The notes under the pieces: model-generated
What the model saw: the letters and a program-made list of their open reading frames with translations, nothing else
Databases searched by the model: none
What the model was told of the DNA's origin: nothing
Part shown: positions 25,253 through 34,003 of the stretch, piece by piece
Position numbering within the stretch: the stretch's first letter is position 1
Layout of the letters: each line of letters opens with the position of its first letter
Translations under genes and position numbers: made by a program
DNA from: Flavobacterium sp. IMCC34852
GTDB taxonomy: Bacteria > Bacteroidota > Bacteroidia > Flavobacteriales > Flavobacteriaceae
Direction of reading: 5' to 3'
Assembly: GCF_030643905.1 (NCBI RefSeq)
Contig: NZ_CP121446.1
Span: 2,232,001-2,296,000 of the forward strand
DNA: 64,000 bases

Positions 25253-25285
25253 TTTGATTGGATTAAACCTTTTCTTTTATCTTTA
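25253..25285 (+). promoter_or_regulatory. Promoter of the ECF sigma operon
   Basis: TTTG (25253-25256) and TATCTTTA (25278-25285) are separated by 21 bases, close to the Bacteroidetes -33/-7 spacing, and lie 22 bases before the TTG start. Confidence 0.5.
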
Positions 25286-25307
25286 TTCCAAACCATAAAT
25301 TATCGCT

Positions 25308-25850
25308 TTGCAAGAGGAAAAGGATTTTATTCGGGAATTATTAAATCCGAAAACGCAGAATGCAGCGTTTCAAAAACTCTTGCGTGATTACCAAAGACCT
25401 TTGTACAATCATATTCGCAACATAGTATTGAACCACGATGATGCCGATGATGTACTGCAAAATACGTTTGTCAAAGTTTTTCAATATTTAAAGGATTTCA
25501 AAGGCGATAGTAAATTGTTTTCTTGGATGTACCGTATTGCTACAAACGAAGCGATTACCTTCATTAATCAAAAAGCCAAGCGTAAAGGCACAACCAGTGA
25601 AGCCATGCAAACCAAAATGGTCGACAATTTAAAAGCTGATGATTATTTTGATGGTAATGAAATTCAAATTAAACTGCAAAAAGCCATTGCCCTCTTGCCC
25701 GAAAAACAGCAATTGGTTTTTAAAATGAAGTATTTCGAAGAAATTAAATATGAAGAGTTATCGGAAATTTTAGGCACATCGGTTGGTGCATTGAAAGCAT
25801 CCTACCATCACGCGGTGAAAAAAATTGAAGATTTTATGAATACCAATTAA
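25308..25850 (+). CDS. ECF-type RNA polymerase sigma factor
   Basis: The 180-residue sigma-70-family protein has only regions 2 and 4. Region 2 spans YNHIRNIVLNHDDADDVLQN with the region 2.3/2.4 segment WMYRIATNEAITFIN. Region 4 is ALLPEKQQLVFKMKYFEE followed by the helix-turn-helix YEELSEILGTSVGALKASYHHAVKKI. Translation appears to begin at TTG (25308); no ATG is suitably placed. It heads a three-gene operon with a membrane-anchored candidate anti-sigma factor and a periplasmic sensor, like CnrH-CnrY-CnrX. Confidence 0.88.
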   Translation: MQEEKDFIRELLNPKTQNAAFQKLLRDYQRPLYNHIRNIVLNHDDADDVLQNTFVKVFQYLKDFKGDSKLFSWMYRIATNEAITFINQKAKRKGTTSEAMQTKMVDNLKADDYFDGNEIQIKLQKAIALLPEKQQLVFKMKYFEEIKYEELSEILGTSVGALKASYHHAVKKIEDFMNTN

Positions 25851-25880
25851 ACTTTATACCCTTATTTTTGTCAAAGCATT

Positions 25881-26294
25881 ATGAAATCATTTAAACTCGA
25901 TAACGAACCCAAAATCAGCTCAGGATTTACAACACCTGAAGGTTACTTTGACTCGTTTACAGACAAGATGTTAGCTCAACTTCCAAAAGAAGAGCCGAAA
26001 GTCATTTCAATCTTCAGCCGAAGAAAAGTTTGGTATTATGCCGCCGCTGCAGTGGTTGTAATGATGCTATCCATTCCTTTATATACTAATTACTTTAGGG
26101 CTTCGGAAGAAGTTGATGCTCTTGCTTTAGAAGACTACATCACCAATCACACTACTATTTCTGAAGATGAAATTGCGAATTTATTAGACCAAGAAGATTT
26201 AGAAAAAATGAAATTAGATCTGAATCTTGAAGATGAAGCCGTAGAAGATATCTTATTAAACAACAACGATTTAGAACAATACATTACAGACTAA
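25881..26294 (+). CDS. Candidate anti-sigma factor, single-pass
   Basis: This 137-residue protein has a soluble N-terminus (residues 1-50, with FTTPEGYFDSFTDKMLAQLP). One membrane helix follows (about 51-68, VWYYAAAAVVVMMLSIPL), then a very acidic periplasmic tail. This topology, directly downstream of an ECF sigma gene by 30 bases, fits an anti-sigma factor that binds the sigma factor in the cytoplasm and the next gene's product outside. No zinc-finger ZAS motif is visible, so the assignment rests on context and topology. Confidence 0.7.
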   Translation: MKSFKLDNEPKISSGFTTPEGYFDSFTDKMLAQLPKEEPKVISIFSRRKVWYYAAAAVVVMMLSIPLYTNYFRASEEVDALALEDYITNHTTISEDEIANLLDQEDLEKMKLDLNLEDEAVEDILLNNNDLEQYITD

Positions 26295-26298
26295 AGAT

Positions 26299-26760
26299 AT
26301 GAAAACAAATAAAATACTTATTGCCATTATCCTGCTTTTTTCGATAAACACCTTTGCCCAAGGTGGCCGTTTAATGAGAGAAAAAAAGGATCAAATTAAA
26401 GCTATGAAAGTGGCTTACATTACCAATGAACTATCATTAACACCGGATGAAGCTGCCAAGTTTTGGCCTCTGTATAATGCGTTTGAAGAGAAACAACATG
26501 AAATCAGAAAGCAAAAACTAAAAGGTTACTTGGACCGTATTGATGATGAATCTTTTGATAATTTATCTGAAAAAGAAGCCTCAACCATTTTAACCCAAAT
26601 GGAAAGTACTGAAGAAGAATTGCACCAAGCCAAGAAAAAATTTGTAGCCAGCTTAAAAGGTGTCATTCCTTCCACCAAGATCCTAAAACTCAAAAAAGCT
26701 GAAGAAGGATTCAATCGAAAATTATTGCAACAATACCGCGATAAAAAAATGGGAAGATAA
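26299..26760 (+). CDS. Periplasmic ECF-sigma sensor (CpxP/Spy/CnrX-like)
   Basis: The 153-residue protein has a signal peptide (residues 1-20, ending TFAQ) and then a long helical hairpin rich in Lys and Glu. The segment LSLTPDEAAKFWPLYNAFEE is the typical LTxxE-containing helix of CpxP/Spy-like periplasmic proteins. It starts 4 bases after the candidate anti-sigma gene. In the related Cnr system the CnrX sensor detects metal and relays it through the anti-sigma factor. The stimulus here is unknown; envelope stress or metal are both possible. Confidence 0.75.
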   Translation: MKTNKILIAIILLFSINTFAQGGRLMREKKDQIKAMKVAYITNELSLTPDEAAKFWPLYNAFEEKQHEIRKQKLKGYLDRIDDESFDNLSEKEASTILTQMESTEEELHQAKKKFVASLKGVIPSTKILKLKKAEEGFNRKLLQQYRDKKMGR

Positions 26761-26761
26761 T

Positions 26762-26795
26762 AAAATAAGAGCGTCAAATGACGCTCTTATTTTTT
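26762..26795. terminator. Bidirectional terminator
   Basis: The perfect stem AATAAGAGCGTC/GACGCTCTTATT with an AAAT loop is flanked by A and T runs. It lies between the convergent sigma operon and the BNR-repeat gene. Confidence 0.9.
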
Positions 26796-27830
26796 GAACT
26801 CAATCTTAATAATTTTGTCTTTCCCTGCGGCAAAAGCGGTGTCTTTGTCGAGAAATCTTATGGTGTATAAAGTTGGATCGGTTGACAATTGTTGCCAAGT
26901 ATAACCACCATCAGCAGAATAATGCAAACCGTTTGCTCCTACGGAAACAATCCCTTTTCCTTTAGATTTTGGCACAAATTGAACACATGAAGCGTAGCCA
27001 AAACCGGTATTTTCTCCTATCAATTTCCAAGTTTTACCACCGTCTGTCGTAATCGCTTTGTTTTGAAAGTTTTGGTTTGGTTTTTCATAATTGCCACCCG
27101 CTATAAATCCGATATTTTCATTATAGAAATCGGCAGTAAAGATTCCGGTCATTGCTTCGCCTTGAACTATGGGTGTTTCATAAACTTCCCATGTTTTGCC
27201 TTTGTCATTCGAATGAAAAACCCTTGACTTCTTTCCGCCGGAAACCACCCAAGTATGGTTGCCCTTAATTACTATATTAGTATTACTCGCCGCAAACGCG
27301 GCTTCACCATCAACTGTTTTAGGTAAATTTTCACATGATAATTTTTGCCAAGTGTTGCCACTGTCTCTGGTAATTATTATTGAAAGGCAATCGGCTGTCG
27401 GATCGCCAATGGCAATTCCTTCTTTTTCATTCCAAAACTGCATACAGTCATAAAATACTTTTTTCCCAAACTCTTTGTAAACGGTTTTTCGTTCTTTTAA
27501 ATCGGCAGAAATTTTTCGCAGTCGTGCCGAATCTCCTATTGATAAAGCAAAAATATGAGTCCCATTAGCAGCAATACTTCTGCATTCTCGCTGTGGTGTA
27601 TCTGCAATAACAACTTGTTTGGAAACATTCGGATTATTATCAAAACGAATATAGCCAACTTTCCCCAAGCTTCCGGTGTAATAAAGTCTATCCTTGGCAA
27701 TGTGAATGGCTCTGATGCTGATTTTATCCTTCAAAATAGTATCTATTTTAATCGATTGAAAAGTTTGCGCTTTTACATTGGTACCCAAAATCAAAAAAAA
27801 TACAGCGTAAAGAAATAGTTGATTTTTCAT
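26787..27830 (-). CDS. Exported BNR/YCF48-like beta-propeller protein
   Basis: The protein has 347 residues with a signal peptide (residues 1-21, ending VKAQ). At least four blades carry the sialidase Asp-box/YCF48 pattern SxDxGxTW: RDSGNTWQKL, NDKGKTWEVY, TDGGKTWKLI, SADGGYTWQQL. No sialidase catalytic residues can be recognised, so it is better described as a propeller protein than as a glycosidase. It is probably periplasmic or on the cell surface, with a binding or assembly role. Confidence 0.75.
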   Translation of the reverse strand: MKNQLFLYAVFFLILGTNVKAQTFQSIKIDTILKDKISIRAIHIAKDRLYYTGSLGKVGYIRFDNNPNVSKQVVIADTPQRECRSIAANGTHIFALSIGDSARLRKISADLKERKTVYKEFGKKVFYDCMQFWNEKEGIAIGDPTADCLSIIITRDSGNTWQKLSCENLPKTVDGEAAFAASNTNIVIKGNHTWVVSGGKKSRVFHSNDKGKTWEVYETPIVQGEAMTGIFTADFYNENIGFIAGGNYEKPNQNFQNKAITTDGGKTWKLIGENTGFGYASCVQFVPKSKGKGIVSVGANGLHYSADGGYTWQQLSTDPTLYTIRFLDKDTAFAAGKDKIIKIEFKK

Positions 27831-27965
27831 AGTAAATACAAGGATTTGAGGCGAATATACAAATTTTGACTCAGTTAAGATTTAGTTAAAAATAGCTAAA
27901 AAAATCCTATGGCACAGTAATTGGTTGTTCGCTAACAAAACTATTCCATATTAAAACATTATATT

Positions 27966-29378
27966 ATGAAAACTAAAATGATAACATTGTCAGTGCTGTC
28001 GCTATTGAGCATCACTACCCTTTTTGCCCAAGACAGGACTACGGTTTCAGCTTACAATTCTGAAATCAGTGACAACCTTGATTTAAGAGCGGTGGCTTCT
28101 ATTTTTGGAGATTCCAGAGATTTAGCCGATTTTGAAAGAAGGTTGAATGACCCGAAAATTCAAATTTCCAATTTGGATTTAAACGAAGACAATCAAGTTG
28201 ATTACTTGCGAGTGATTGAAACTGTAGAAGGCAATGCCCACTTAATTGTTATCCAATCCGTTTTAGGCCGAGATACTTTTCAGGATGTAGCTACCGTAGA
28301 GGTAGAACGAGATCGAAATAATCGTGTGCAAGTACAAGTGGTTGGTGATGTTTACATGTACGGGCCAAATTACATTTACGAACCGGTCTATTCTTATACC
28401 CCGGTGATTTATGCTTCCTTTTGGGTTGGAAATTACAGACCCTATTATTCTTCATGGTATTGGGGATATTATCCAACCTACTATTATGCTTGGTCTCCCT
28501 GTCCAATTTTCAGATATAGAAGTCACATTGGAATCACTATCAATTTTAACCACCACTACAATTATGTAAATTACAGAAGATGTGAAGTAGCCTATAATGG
28601 TTATTACCGTGGCGGAAGAAGAGGAAATGGTTATGAAGTTCGTTATCCGAATCGTTCATTTCAGGTTAGAAATACCGGTTATACCAATCGTCATGAATTA
28701 GACAGAAACAGAAATATCAGAACCGTTGGAACCAGAGAATATACCAACAATAGTCCAAGAAACACTTCTTCGGGTATTTCTCCAAGAGTTAATCCGTATG
28801 CCGGAAGCAATTCCCCAAGAGCTATCAATGCGCAAGCCAATTCTCCGAGAACTAACGGGAATACTAAAAGTGAAACCCCAAGAACGGTTATGACTGATGG
28901 TAATCCGAGAAATTACGATTCTCCAAGACCCGTTAGATCCGAACAAGTTTCTCCGAGAACAAACTCAAATCAAGGTTATGAATCACCAAGAAATATATCA
29001 CCAAGAAATGTAACCCCAAGAAGCAATACCCAAAGTTATGAGACACCATCCAGAGGTTATGCCAATCAAGGAAATCAATCTCCTCGTGCTGCGGAACCAA
29101 GAGCCAATGCTCCCAGAGAAATGTCAAGCCCAAGAGGTAATACCCAAAGTTATGAGACACCATCCCGAGGTTATGCCAATCAAGGAAATCAATCTCCTCG
29201 TGCTGCGGAACCAAGAGCTAATACTCCCAGAGAAATGTCAAGCCCAAGAGGTAATGGTGGTGGACAAAGAGCAATATCAAGTCCAAGAGGAAATGGCGGT
29301 GGACAAAGAGAAATGTCGAGCCAAAGAGGAAACTCTCAAAGAAACGAAAGTGGCTCCAGAGGAAACAGAAGAAGTTAA
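27966..29378 (+). CDS. Exported protein with SPR-repeat C-terminus
   Basis: The protein has 470 residues. After a signal peptide (about 1-21) comes a folded domain (about 22-125) of alternating Asp/Val-rich strands. A Tyr/Trp-rich segment (about 125-215) contains clusters such as YYSSWYWGYYPTYYYAW. From about residue 260 to the end the protein is low-complexity: S/T/N-P-R triplets recur about every 6-12 residues among Asn, Gly and Gln. A 38-residue block is exactly tandem-duplicated at DNA level. The basic, disordered tail could bind nucleic acid or polysaccharide. Function unknown. Confidence 0.7.
   Translation: MKTKMITLSVLSLLSITTLFAQDRTTVSAYNSEISDNLDLRAVASIFGDSRDLADFERRLNDPKIQISNLDLNEDNQVDYLRVIETVEGNAHLIVIQSVLGRDTFQDVATVEVERDRNNRVQVQVVGDVYMYGPNYIYEPVYSYTPVIYASFWVGNYRPYYSSWYWGYYPTYYYAWSPCPIFRYRSHIGITINFNHHYNYVNYRRCEVAYNGYYRGGRRGNGYEVRYPNRSFQVRNTGYTNRHELDRNRNIRTVGTREYTNNSPRNTSSGISPRVNPYAGSNSPRAINAQANSPRTNGNTKSETPRTVMTDGNPRNYDSPRPVRSEQVSPRTNSNQGYESPRNISPRNVTPRSNTQSYETPSRGYANQGNQSPRAAEPRANAPREMSSPRGNTQSYETPSRGYANQGNQSPRAAEPRANTPREMSSPRGNGGGQRAISSPRGNGGGQREMSSQRGNSQRNESGSRGNRRS
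29025..29252 (+). repeat. Tandem 114-bp coding repeat, two copies
   Basis: Copies at 29025-29138 and 29139-29252 differ at only a few bases. The period of 114 keeps the reading frame (38 residues). Shorter 45-bp-type repeats (GGTGGACAAAGAG) follow at 29257-29325. The high identity points to recent duplication, so length variation between strains is likely. Confidence 0.9.
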
Positions 29379-29403
29379 GTTTGTATATAGTTTTGTTGTT
29401 TGG

Positions 29404-29438
29404 AAAAAAGACATCGCTTAGGCGGTGTCTTTTGTTTT
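29404..29438 (+). terminator. Rho-independent terminator
   Basis: The stem AAAAGACATCGC/GCGGTGTCTTTT has one G-T pair and a TTAG loop and is followed by a T-rich run. Confidence 0.8.
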
Positions 29439-29509
29439 TAAAAATAATTGACCGTTAGAGAATGAGATATATCAAAAAGATATAAATTTGCTGTCTTTAA
29501 CTTTTTATT

Positions 29510-31495
29510 ATGAGTTCTCACAATCATAGTCTTCATAGCAAATTATCCATAGGTGGATTATTAGTAACATTAGGAATAATTTATGGAGACATCGGAACAT
29601 CTCCGTTGTATGTAATGAAAGCCATACTTGGTGTTCACGAAATTTCAAGAGATATAGTTTTAGGCGGAATTTCGTGTGTATTTTGGACCTTGACATTACA
29701 AACCACAATAAAATATGTCATCATAACTTTAAGTGCGGATAATCACGGTGAAGGAGGAATTTTTGCCCTCTTTGCTCTAGTCAAAAGAACTAAAATTAAA
29801 TGGCTTATCATTCCGGCAATTATTGGTGGTAGTGCTTTGCTGGCAGACGGTATTATAACGCCGCCTATCTCGGTTTCTGCGGCAGTTGAGGGTATTAATA
29901 CCTTCTACGCTATGGAAACAAGGACAATTCAGATTATAGTAATTTGTATATTATTTGTTCTTTTCACCATTCAACAATTCGGTTCCAAATTAGTAGGTAA
30001 GTTTTTTGCCCCCATGATGTTAATTTGGTTCTCCATGTTGGGCATCTTGGGATCATTACAAGTCATGAATGATTTATCGGTTTTTAATGCCATAAATCCT
30101 TATTATGCTTATGAATTATTATTAATTCATCCTGAAGGTTTCTTCGTTTTAGGTGCTGTATTTTTGTGTACTACCGGTGCGGAAGCTTTGTATTCGGATA
30201 TGGGGCATTGCGGAAGAAAAAATATCAGAATCAGCTGGATCTTTGTTAAAGTAATGTTGTTGCTCAACTACTTCGGGCAAGGCGCCTATTTAATTTCACA
30301 TGAAGGCCAAACCCTAGAACAGTTAGGAGGAAAAGACGGCAATCCATTCTATTTAATCATGGCCGATTGGTTCCAACCTATCGGAGTGGTCATCGCTACT
30401 ATGGCTGCGGTAATTGCCTCTCAAGCCTTAATCAGTGGTTCATTTACCTTAATCAATGAAGCCATGCGCCTAAACTTTTGGCCAAAAGTAAAAATCAAAT
30501 ATCCGACCGAATTAAAAGGGCAATTGTATATTCCTTCTATCAACTGGTTATTACTCTTGGGCTGTATCGGCATCGTTTGGTACTTTGAAAAATCAAGCGC
30601 CATGGAGCATGCTTATGGTTTAGCCATTGTTCTTTGTATGATTATGACCACTATTTTACTCAACTTCTATTTGATTATGAAACGCGTAAAATGGTATATC
30701 ATTGGAGCATTAATTACCGCTTATCTAGTGATTGAACTGAGCTTTTTAGCTGCCATTCTTCCAAAATTTATTCATGGCGGATTTGTAACTCTTATCATTG
30801 CTTCTGCCTTAATAGGTGTCATGGCCACTTGGTATTTGGCCAAACAAATCAGTAAAAATTACACTAAAATTGTTAAAATTGATGATTACAAAAAGGTACT
30901 TGCCGAATTAAGTGTTGATTTATCTATCCCAAAATATGCAACTCACTTGGTTTACATGACCAACTCAAACAGAAGTGATGAGATCGAAGAAAAGGTAATG
31001 TATTCAATACTTCAAAAGCGACCGAAACGTGCCGATTTGTATTGGTTTATCCACGTTAATATCTTGAGCGAACCTTACAAAAAAGAATACCGTGTGACCG
31101 AAATTGTAAAAGATGACATTTACAGAATCGATTTTTATTTAGGCTTCCGTGAACCTACCAAAATTAACTTAATGTTCAAACAAGTAATCAAAGAAATGGT
31201 AGATCGCGGTGAGGTTGATATCACCAGTAGATACGAATCTCTCAACAAAAATAACATCATCGGCGACTTCAAATTTGTACTTTCAGAGAAATTCTTGTCT
31301 AATGACAGCGACCTAACTTTCTTTGAAAAAGTAGTCATGAATACTTATTTCTTGATGAAAAAAATGAGTTTGTCTGAAGAGAAAGGTTTTGGGCTCGATA
31401 GTAGTTCTGTAAAAATAGAACAGTTCCCATTGGTAATTCACGCTCCCGAAAAAATCGAAATGCGCAGAATTGACGGTGACCGAACTATTTTATAA
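29510..31495 (+). CDS. kup: KUP-family potassium transporter
   Basis: The 661-residue protein has about 12 membrane helices and the KUP signature at the start (GIIYGDIGTSPLYVMKAI). Further family segments are NHGEGGIFALFALV, ALLADGIITPPISV and TTGAEALYSDMGHCG. A cytosolic C-terminal domain of about 200 residues follows. It imports potassium with protons across the inner membrane. TAAATTTG at 29483-29490 may be its -7 element. Its last 11 bases overlap the end of the convergent esterase gene. Confidence 0.92.
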   Translation: MSSHNHSLHSKLSIGGLLVTLGIIYGDIGTSPLYVMKAILGVHEISRDIVLGGISCVFWTLTLQTTIKYVIITLSADNHGEGGIFALFALVKRTKIKWLIIPAIIGGSALLADGIITPPISVSAAVEGINTFYAMETRTIQIIVICILFVLFTIQQFGSKLVGKFFAPMMLIWFSMLGILGSLQVMNDLSVFNAINPYYAYELLLIHPEGFFVLGAVFLCTTGAEALYSDMGHCGRKNIRISWIFVKVMLLLNYFGQGAYLISHEGQTLEQLGGKDGNPFYLIMADWFQPIGVVIATMAAVIASQALISGSFTLINEAMRLNFWPKVKIKYPTELKGQLYIPSINWLLLLGCIGIVWYFEKSSAMEHAYGLAIVLCMIMTTILLNFYLIMKRVKWYIIGALITAYLVIELSFLAAILPKFIHGGFVTLIIASALIGVMATWYLAKQISKNYTKIVKIDDYKKVLAELSVDLSIPKYATHLVYMTNSNRSDEIEEKVMYSILQKRPKRADLYWFIHVNILSEPYKKEYRVTEIVKDDIYRIDFYLGFREPTKINLMFKQVIKEMVDRGEVDITSRYESLNKNNIIGDFKFVLSEKFLSNDSDLTFFEKVVMNTYFLMKKMSLSEEKGFGLDSSSVKIEQFPLVIHAPEKIEMRRIDGDRTIL

Positions 31496-32657
31496 TTTTT
31501 CCGGTACCAATTACTTTTCCGTTACAAAGAACAGTATAAAGATAGATACCGTGGGCTAAAGTCTCGGTTTCAATAGTAGTTGAATGCATAAATGATTTTT
31601 CTGAAATGATTCGGGCATGGCTGTCTGCTATTTTTATTTGATAACTTTCTGACGCCTTTCCTTCTATCTTTATATAATCACCGGCCGGATTGGGATACAC
31701 TTTGATAAAACTTTCCGCTTCAGAAACAGCTACACTCAAACCATTACATTGAAGACAATTCTTTTGGAACGTTATGGCATTGTCTGCTACGATTTGGGTG
31801 TCAAATAAATTGCCCTGACTACAATTTCCTTTCAACTGATAATCCAACCAAGGCAAAAGATAGGTATTGATAATCGTTTGCTGAACCGCTCTGCTGATGG
31901 TAGGCTGTGGCGAACAAGAACTTTCGCCTACATTACAAAAAAAGTTACTGTTGGCCATCTGACAATGACTCCCACCCGTTATGCTGATTAAGGTTTTACA
32001 ATTGCCGGCCAATCCGTTATACATAGGAATCTGATGGGCATTGGGCGGTGTAACACAATCATTAGCACCCGAAAATAATAATGACGGAATGCTAATAGAT
32101 GCCGCAGCTGTTATAGCCGAAGGATTGGTTTCAGCCGCAGCAAAATTGACCAAGGTTTTAATGTTACTATTAAGTTGTGCCGCCAAAAAAGAAGCGCCGC
32201 CACCCATACTGTGTCCCATCACGGCATTCATCGTACTGATTCTATTGTAAAAAACCGAAGAAACATTAGTATTCAAAACGGTCATTTGGTCTAAAACAAA
32301 AGCCAAATCCTTTCCAAACTCTAAATGCGACGGTGATAGTGAACCTTCTGTCTTGGGAAAAACCATGATATAACCATTGGGCACCAAAGCATTCCAAACA
32401 TTTTGATAAGCATCCCAAGTCATCACAAATCCGTGACCAAAACTCAACACCGGAAAAGTACCGCTTACCGTAGTCATCGAAACATTATCGCCCGAAACAT
32501 CAGCCGGATAATAAACTTCCGTGGCAATCACCCTATTGTTTCGGGAAGCATCAGTAAAATTAATGGTGGTATGTCCTATTTGAAACGGTTGGCTAAAACC
32601 AACTTGACTCAAAGTCATCATGAGAAAAATAACAACAACCTGATGAATAGCTTTCAT
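31485..32657 (-). CDS. Secreted alpha/beta hydrolase (cutinase/PET-hydrolase-like) with T9SS domain
   Basis: The protein has 390 residues with a signal peptide (1-22, ending VGFSQ). The hydrolase domain has the nucleophile elbow VMGHSMGGGAS (Ser about 148), the acid in SGANDCVTPP, and the His in GGSHCQM, arranged as in the cutinase/dienelactone-hydrolase group that includes polyester hydrolases. Cys pairs (NCLQCNG and others) suggest disulfides. The last 75 residues are a type A type-IX-secretion sorting domain (VYPNPAGDYIKI, then HGIYLYTV). It should act outside the cell on esters; the substrate is unknown. Confidence 0.82.
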   Translation of the reverse strand: MKAIHQVVVIFLMMTLSQVGFSQPFQIGHTTINFTDASRNNRVIATEVYYPADVSGDNVSMTTVSGTFPVLSFGHGFVMTWDAYQNVWNALVPNGYIMVFPKTEGSLSPSHLEFGKDLAFVLDQMTVLNTNVSSVFYNRISTMNAVMGHSMGGGASFLAAQLNSNIKTLVNFAAAETNPSAITAAASISIPSLLFSGANDCVTPPNAHQIPMYNGLAGNCKTLISITGGSHCQMANSNFFCNVGESSCSPQPTISRAVQQTIINTYLLPWLDYQLKGNCSQGNLFDTQIVADNAITFQKNCLQCNGLSVAVSEAESFIKVYPNPAGDYIKIEGKASESYQIKIADSHARIISEKSFMHSTTIETETLAHGIYLYTVLCNGKVIGTGKIIK

Positions 32658-32748
32658 TTTTAGAGATTTAATCTAACCAAATATAGGGAATTCTGTTTCC
32701 AAACTGTTTTTAGCTTGTTAATTTTAAGCTTGGATAATAAAAAAGGAA

Positions 32749-32756
32749 TATCTTTG
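32749..32756 (+). promoter_or_regulatory. -7 element of the RsmB-like gene
   Basis: TATCTTTG matches the consensus, 22 bases before the ATG at 32778. It makes the longer frame start at 32715 unlikely. Confidence 0.6.
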
Positions 32757-32777
32757 CACGCTTATTTTTTTTACAAC

Positions 32778-33998
32778 ATGCGATTACATCGAAATTTAGT
32801 CTACACCACCATTGATTCCTTAAACGCCATTTTTAACGAAGGCGAATATGCCGATAAAGTCGTGGCTCGTGCCTTAAAAAAAGACAAACGTTGGGGAAGT
32901 TCCGACCGTAAATTTGTGGCCGAAACCATCTACGAAATCGTACGCTGGAAAAGACTTTACATGGAAATTGCCGGGGTAAAAGAACCTTTCGACCGTGACC
33001 AATTATGGCGAATCTTTGCCGTTTGGGCTGTCCTTCGTGGTTATCCTATCCCCGATTGGCGTCAATTGGAAGGCACACCCGAACGCAAAATCAAAGGCCG
33101 TTTTGACGAATTGTCTAAAATCAGAAAAATGCGCGAATCTATTCCGGATTGGATGGATGAATTGGGTGTCAAAGAATTAGGCGAAGAAGTTTGGACCAAA
33201 GAAATTGCGGCCCAAAACAAACAAGCGCAAGTGATTCTGAGAGTGAATACTTTAAAAACAACCAAAGAAAAACTCCGCGCCATTTTAATGGACTTAAACA
33301 TCGAAACCGAGTTTTTAAAAGACCAACCCGATGCTTTAGTCTTAAAAGAAAGAGCTAATGTGTTCTTAACCGATGCTTTCAAAGAAGGTTTATTTGAAGT
33401 ACAAGACGCTTCTTCCCAATTGGTTGCTGCCTTCCTGGATGTACAACCCGGTATGAGAGTTGTGGATACTTGCGCGGGTGCCGGTGGAAAAACCCTTCAC
33501 ATGGCTTCGCTTATGCAAAACAAAGGGCAATTAATTGCCATGGATTTGTATGAAAGCAAACTCAAACAATTAAAATTAAGAGCCAAAAGAAACGGCGCTT
33601 TCAATATAGAATACCGTATAATCGACTCGACTAAAGTCATCAAAAAACTTCACGAAAAAGCCGATAGGGTTTTGATTGACGCACCCTGCAGCGGATTGGG
33701 CGTATTAAAAAGAAACCCCGACGCCAAGTGGAAACTGCAACCGGAATTCATTGACAACATCAAAAAAGTACAAGCCGAAGTTTTAGAAAACTATTCTAAA
33801 ATAGTTAAACCGGGAGGCAAACTCGTTTACGCCACTTGCTCAGTCTTACCCTCTGAAAATCAGGAACAAGTTAAGCATTTCTTAACCACCGAAATCGGCA
33901 AATCTTTTACCTTTGTAAAAGATACTAAAATTTTAGCCCAAGAGACCGGATTTGACGGCTTTTACATGGCTTTACTGGAACGAAAAAAAGAAGCATAA
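32778..33998 (+). CDS. RsmB-like 16S rRNA cytosine-C5 methyltransferase
   Basis: The protein has 406 residues. The N-terminal NusB-like helical region (about 1-130) is followed by a Rossmann methyltransferase domain. The SAM motif is VVDTCAGAGGKTLHMA. The two catalytic cysteines of the m5C family are in DAPCSGLGVLKRNPDAKW (motif IV) and LVYATCSVLPSENQEQV (motif VI). It methylates a cytosine in rRNA, most likely in 16S rRNA. The endonuclease gene follows 5 bases after the stop codon. Confidence 0.88.
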   Translation: MRLHRNLVYTTIDSLNAIFNEGEYADKVVARALKKDKRWGSSDRKFVAETIYEIVRWKRLYMEIAGVKEPFDRDQLWRIFAVWAVLRGYPIPDWRQLEGTPERKIKGRFDELSKIRKMRESIPDWMDELGVKELGEEVWTKEIAAQNKQAQVILRVNTLKTTKEKLRAILMDLNIETEFLKDQPDALVLKERANVFLTDAFKEGLFEVQDASSQLVAAFLDVQPGMRVVDTCAGAGGKTLHMASLMQNKGQLIAMDLYESKLKQLKLRAKRNGAFNIEYRIIDSTKVIKKLHEKADRVLIDAPCSGLGVLKRNPDAKWKLQPEFIDNIKKVQAEVLENYSKIVKPGGKLVYATCSVLPSENQEQVKHFLTTEIGKSFTFVKDTKILAQETGFDGFYMALLERKKEA

Positions 33999-34003
33999 AA
34001 CAA

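Noticed and set aside
26787..27830. Sialidase
   Set aside because: Asp-box repeats are present, but the Arg triad and catalytic Tyr/Glu of sialidases were not found.
28933..29421. Overlapping frames on both strands across the SPR repeats
   Set aside because: They only reflect the 114-bp tandem repeat in other frames. The main frame has the signal peptide and regular codon use.
31485..32657. Calling the esterase a PETase
   Set aside because: The catalytic triad and secretion domain fit the wider group, but substrate-defining residues cannot be judged by reading alone.
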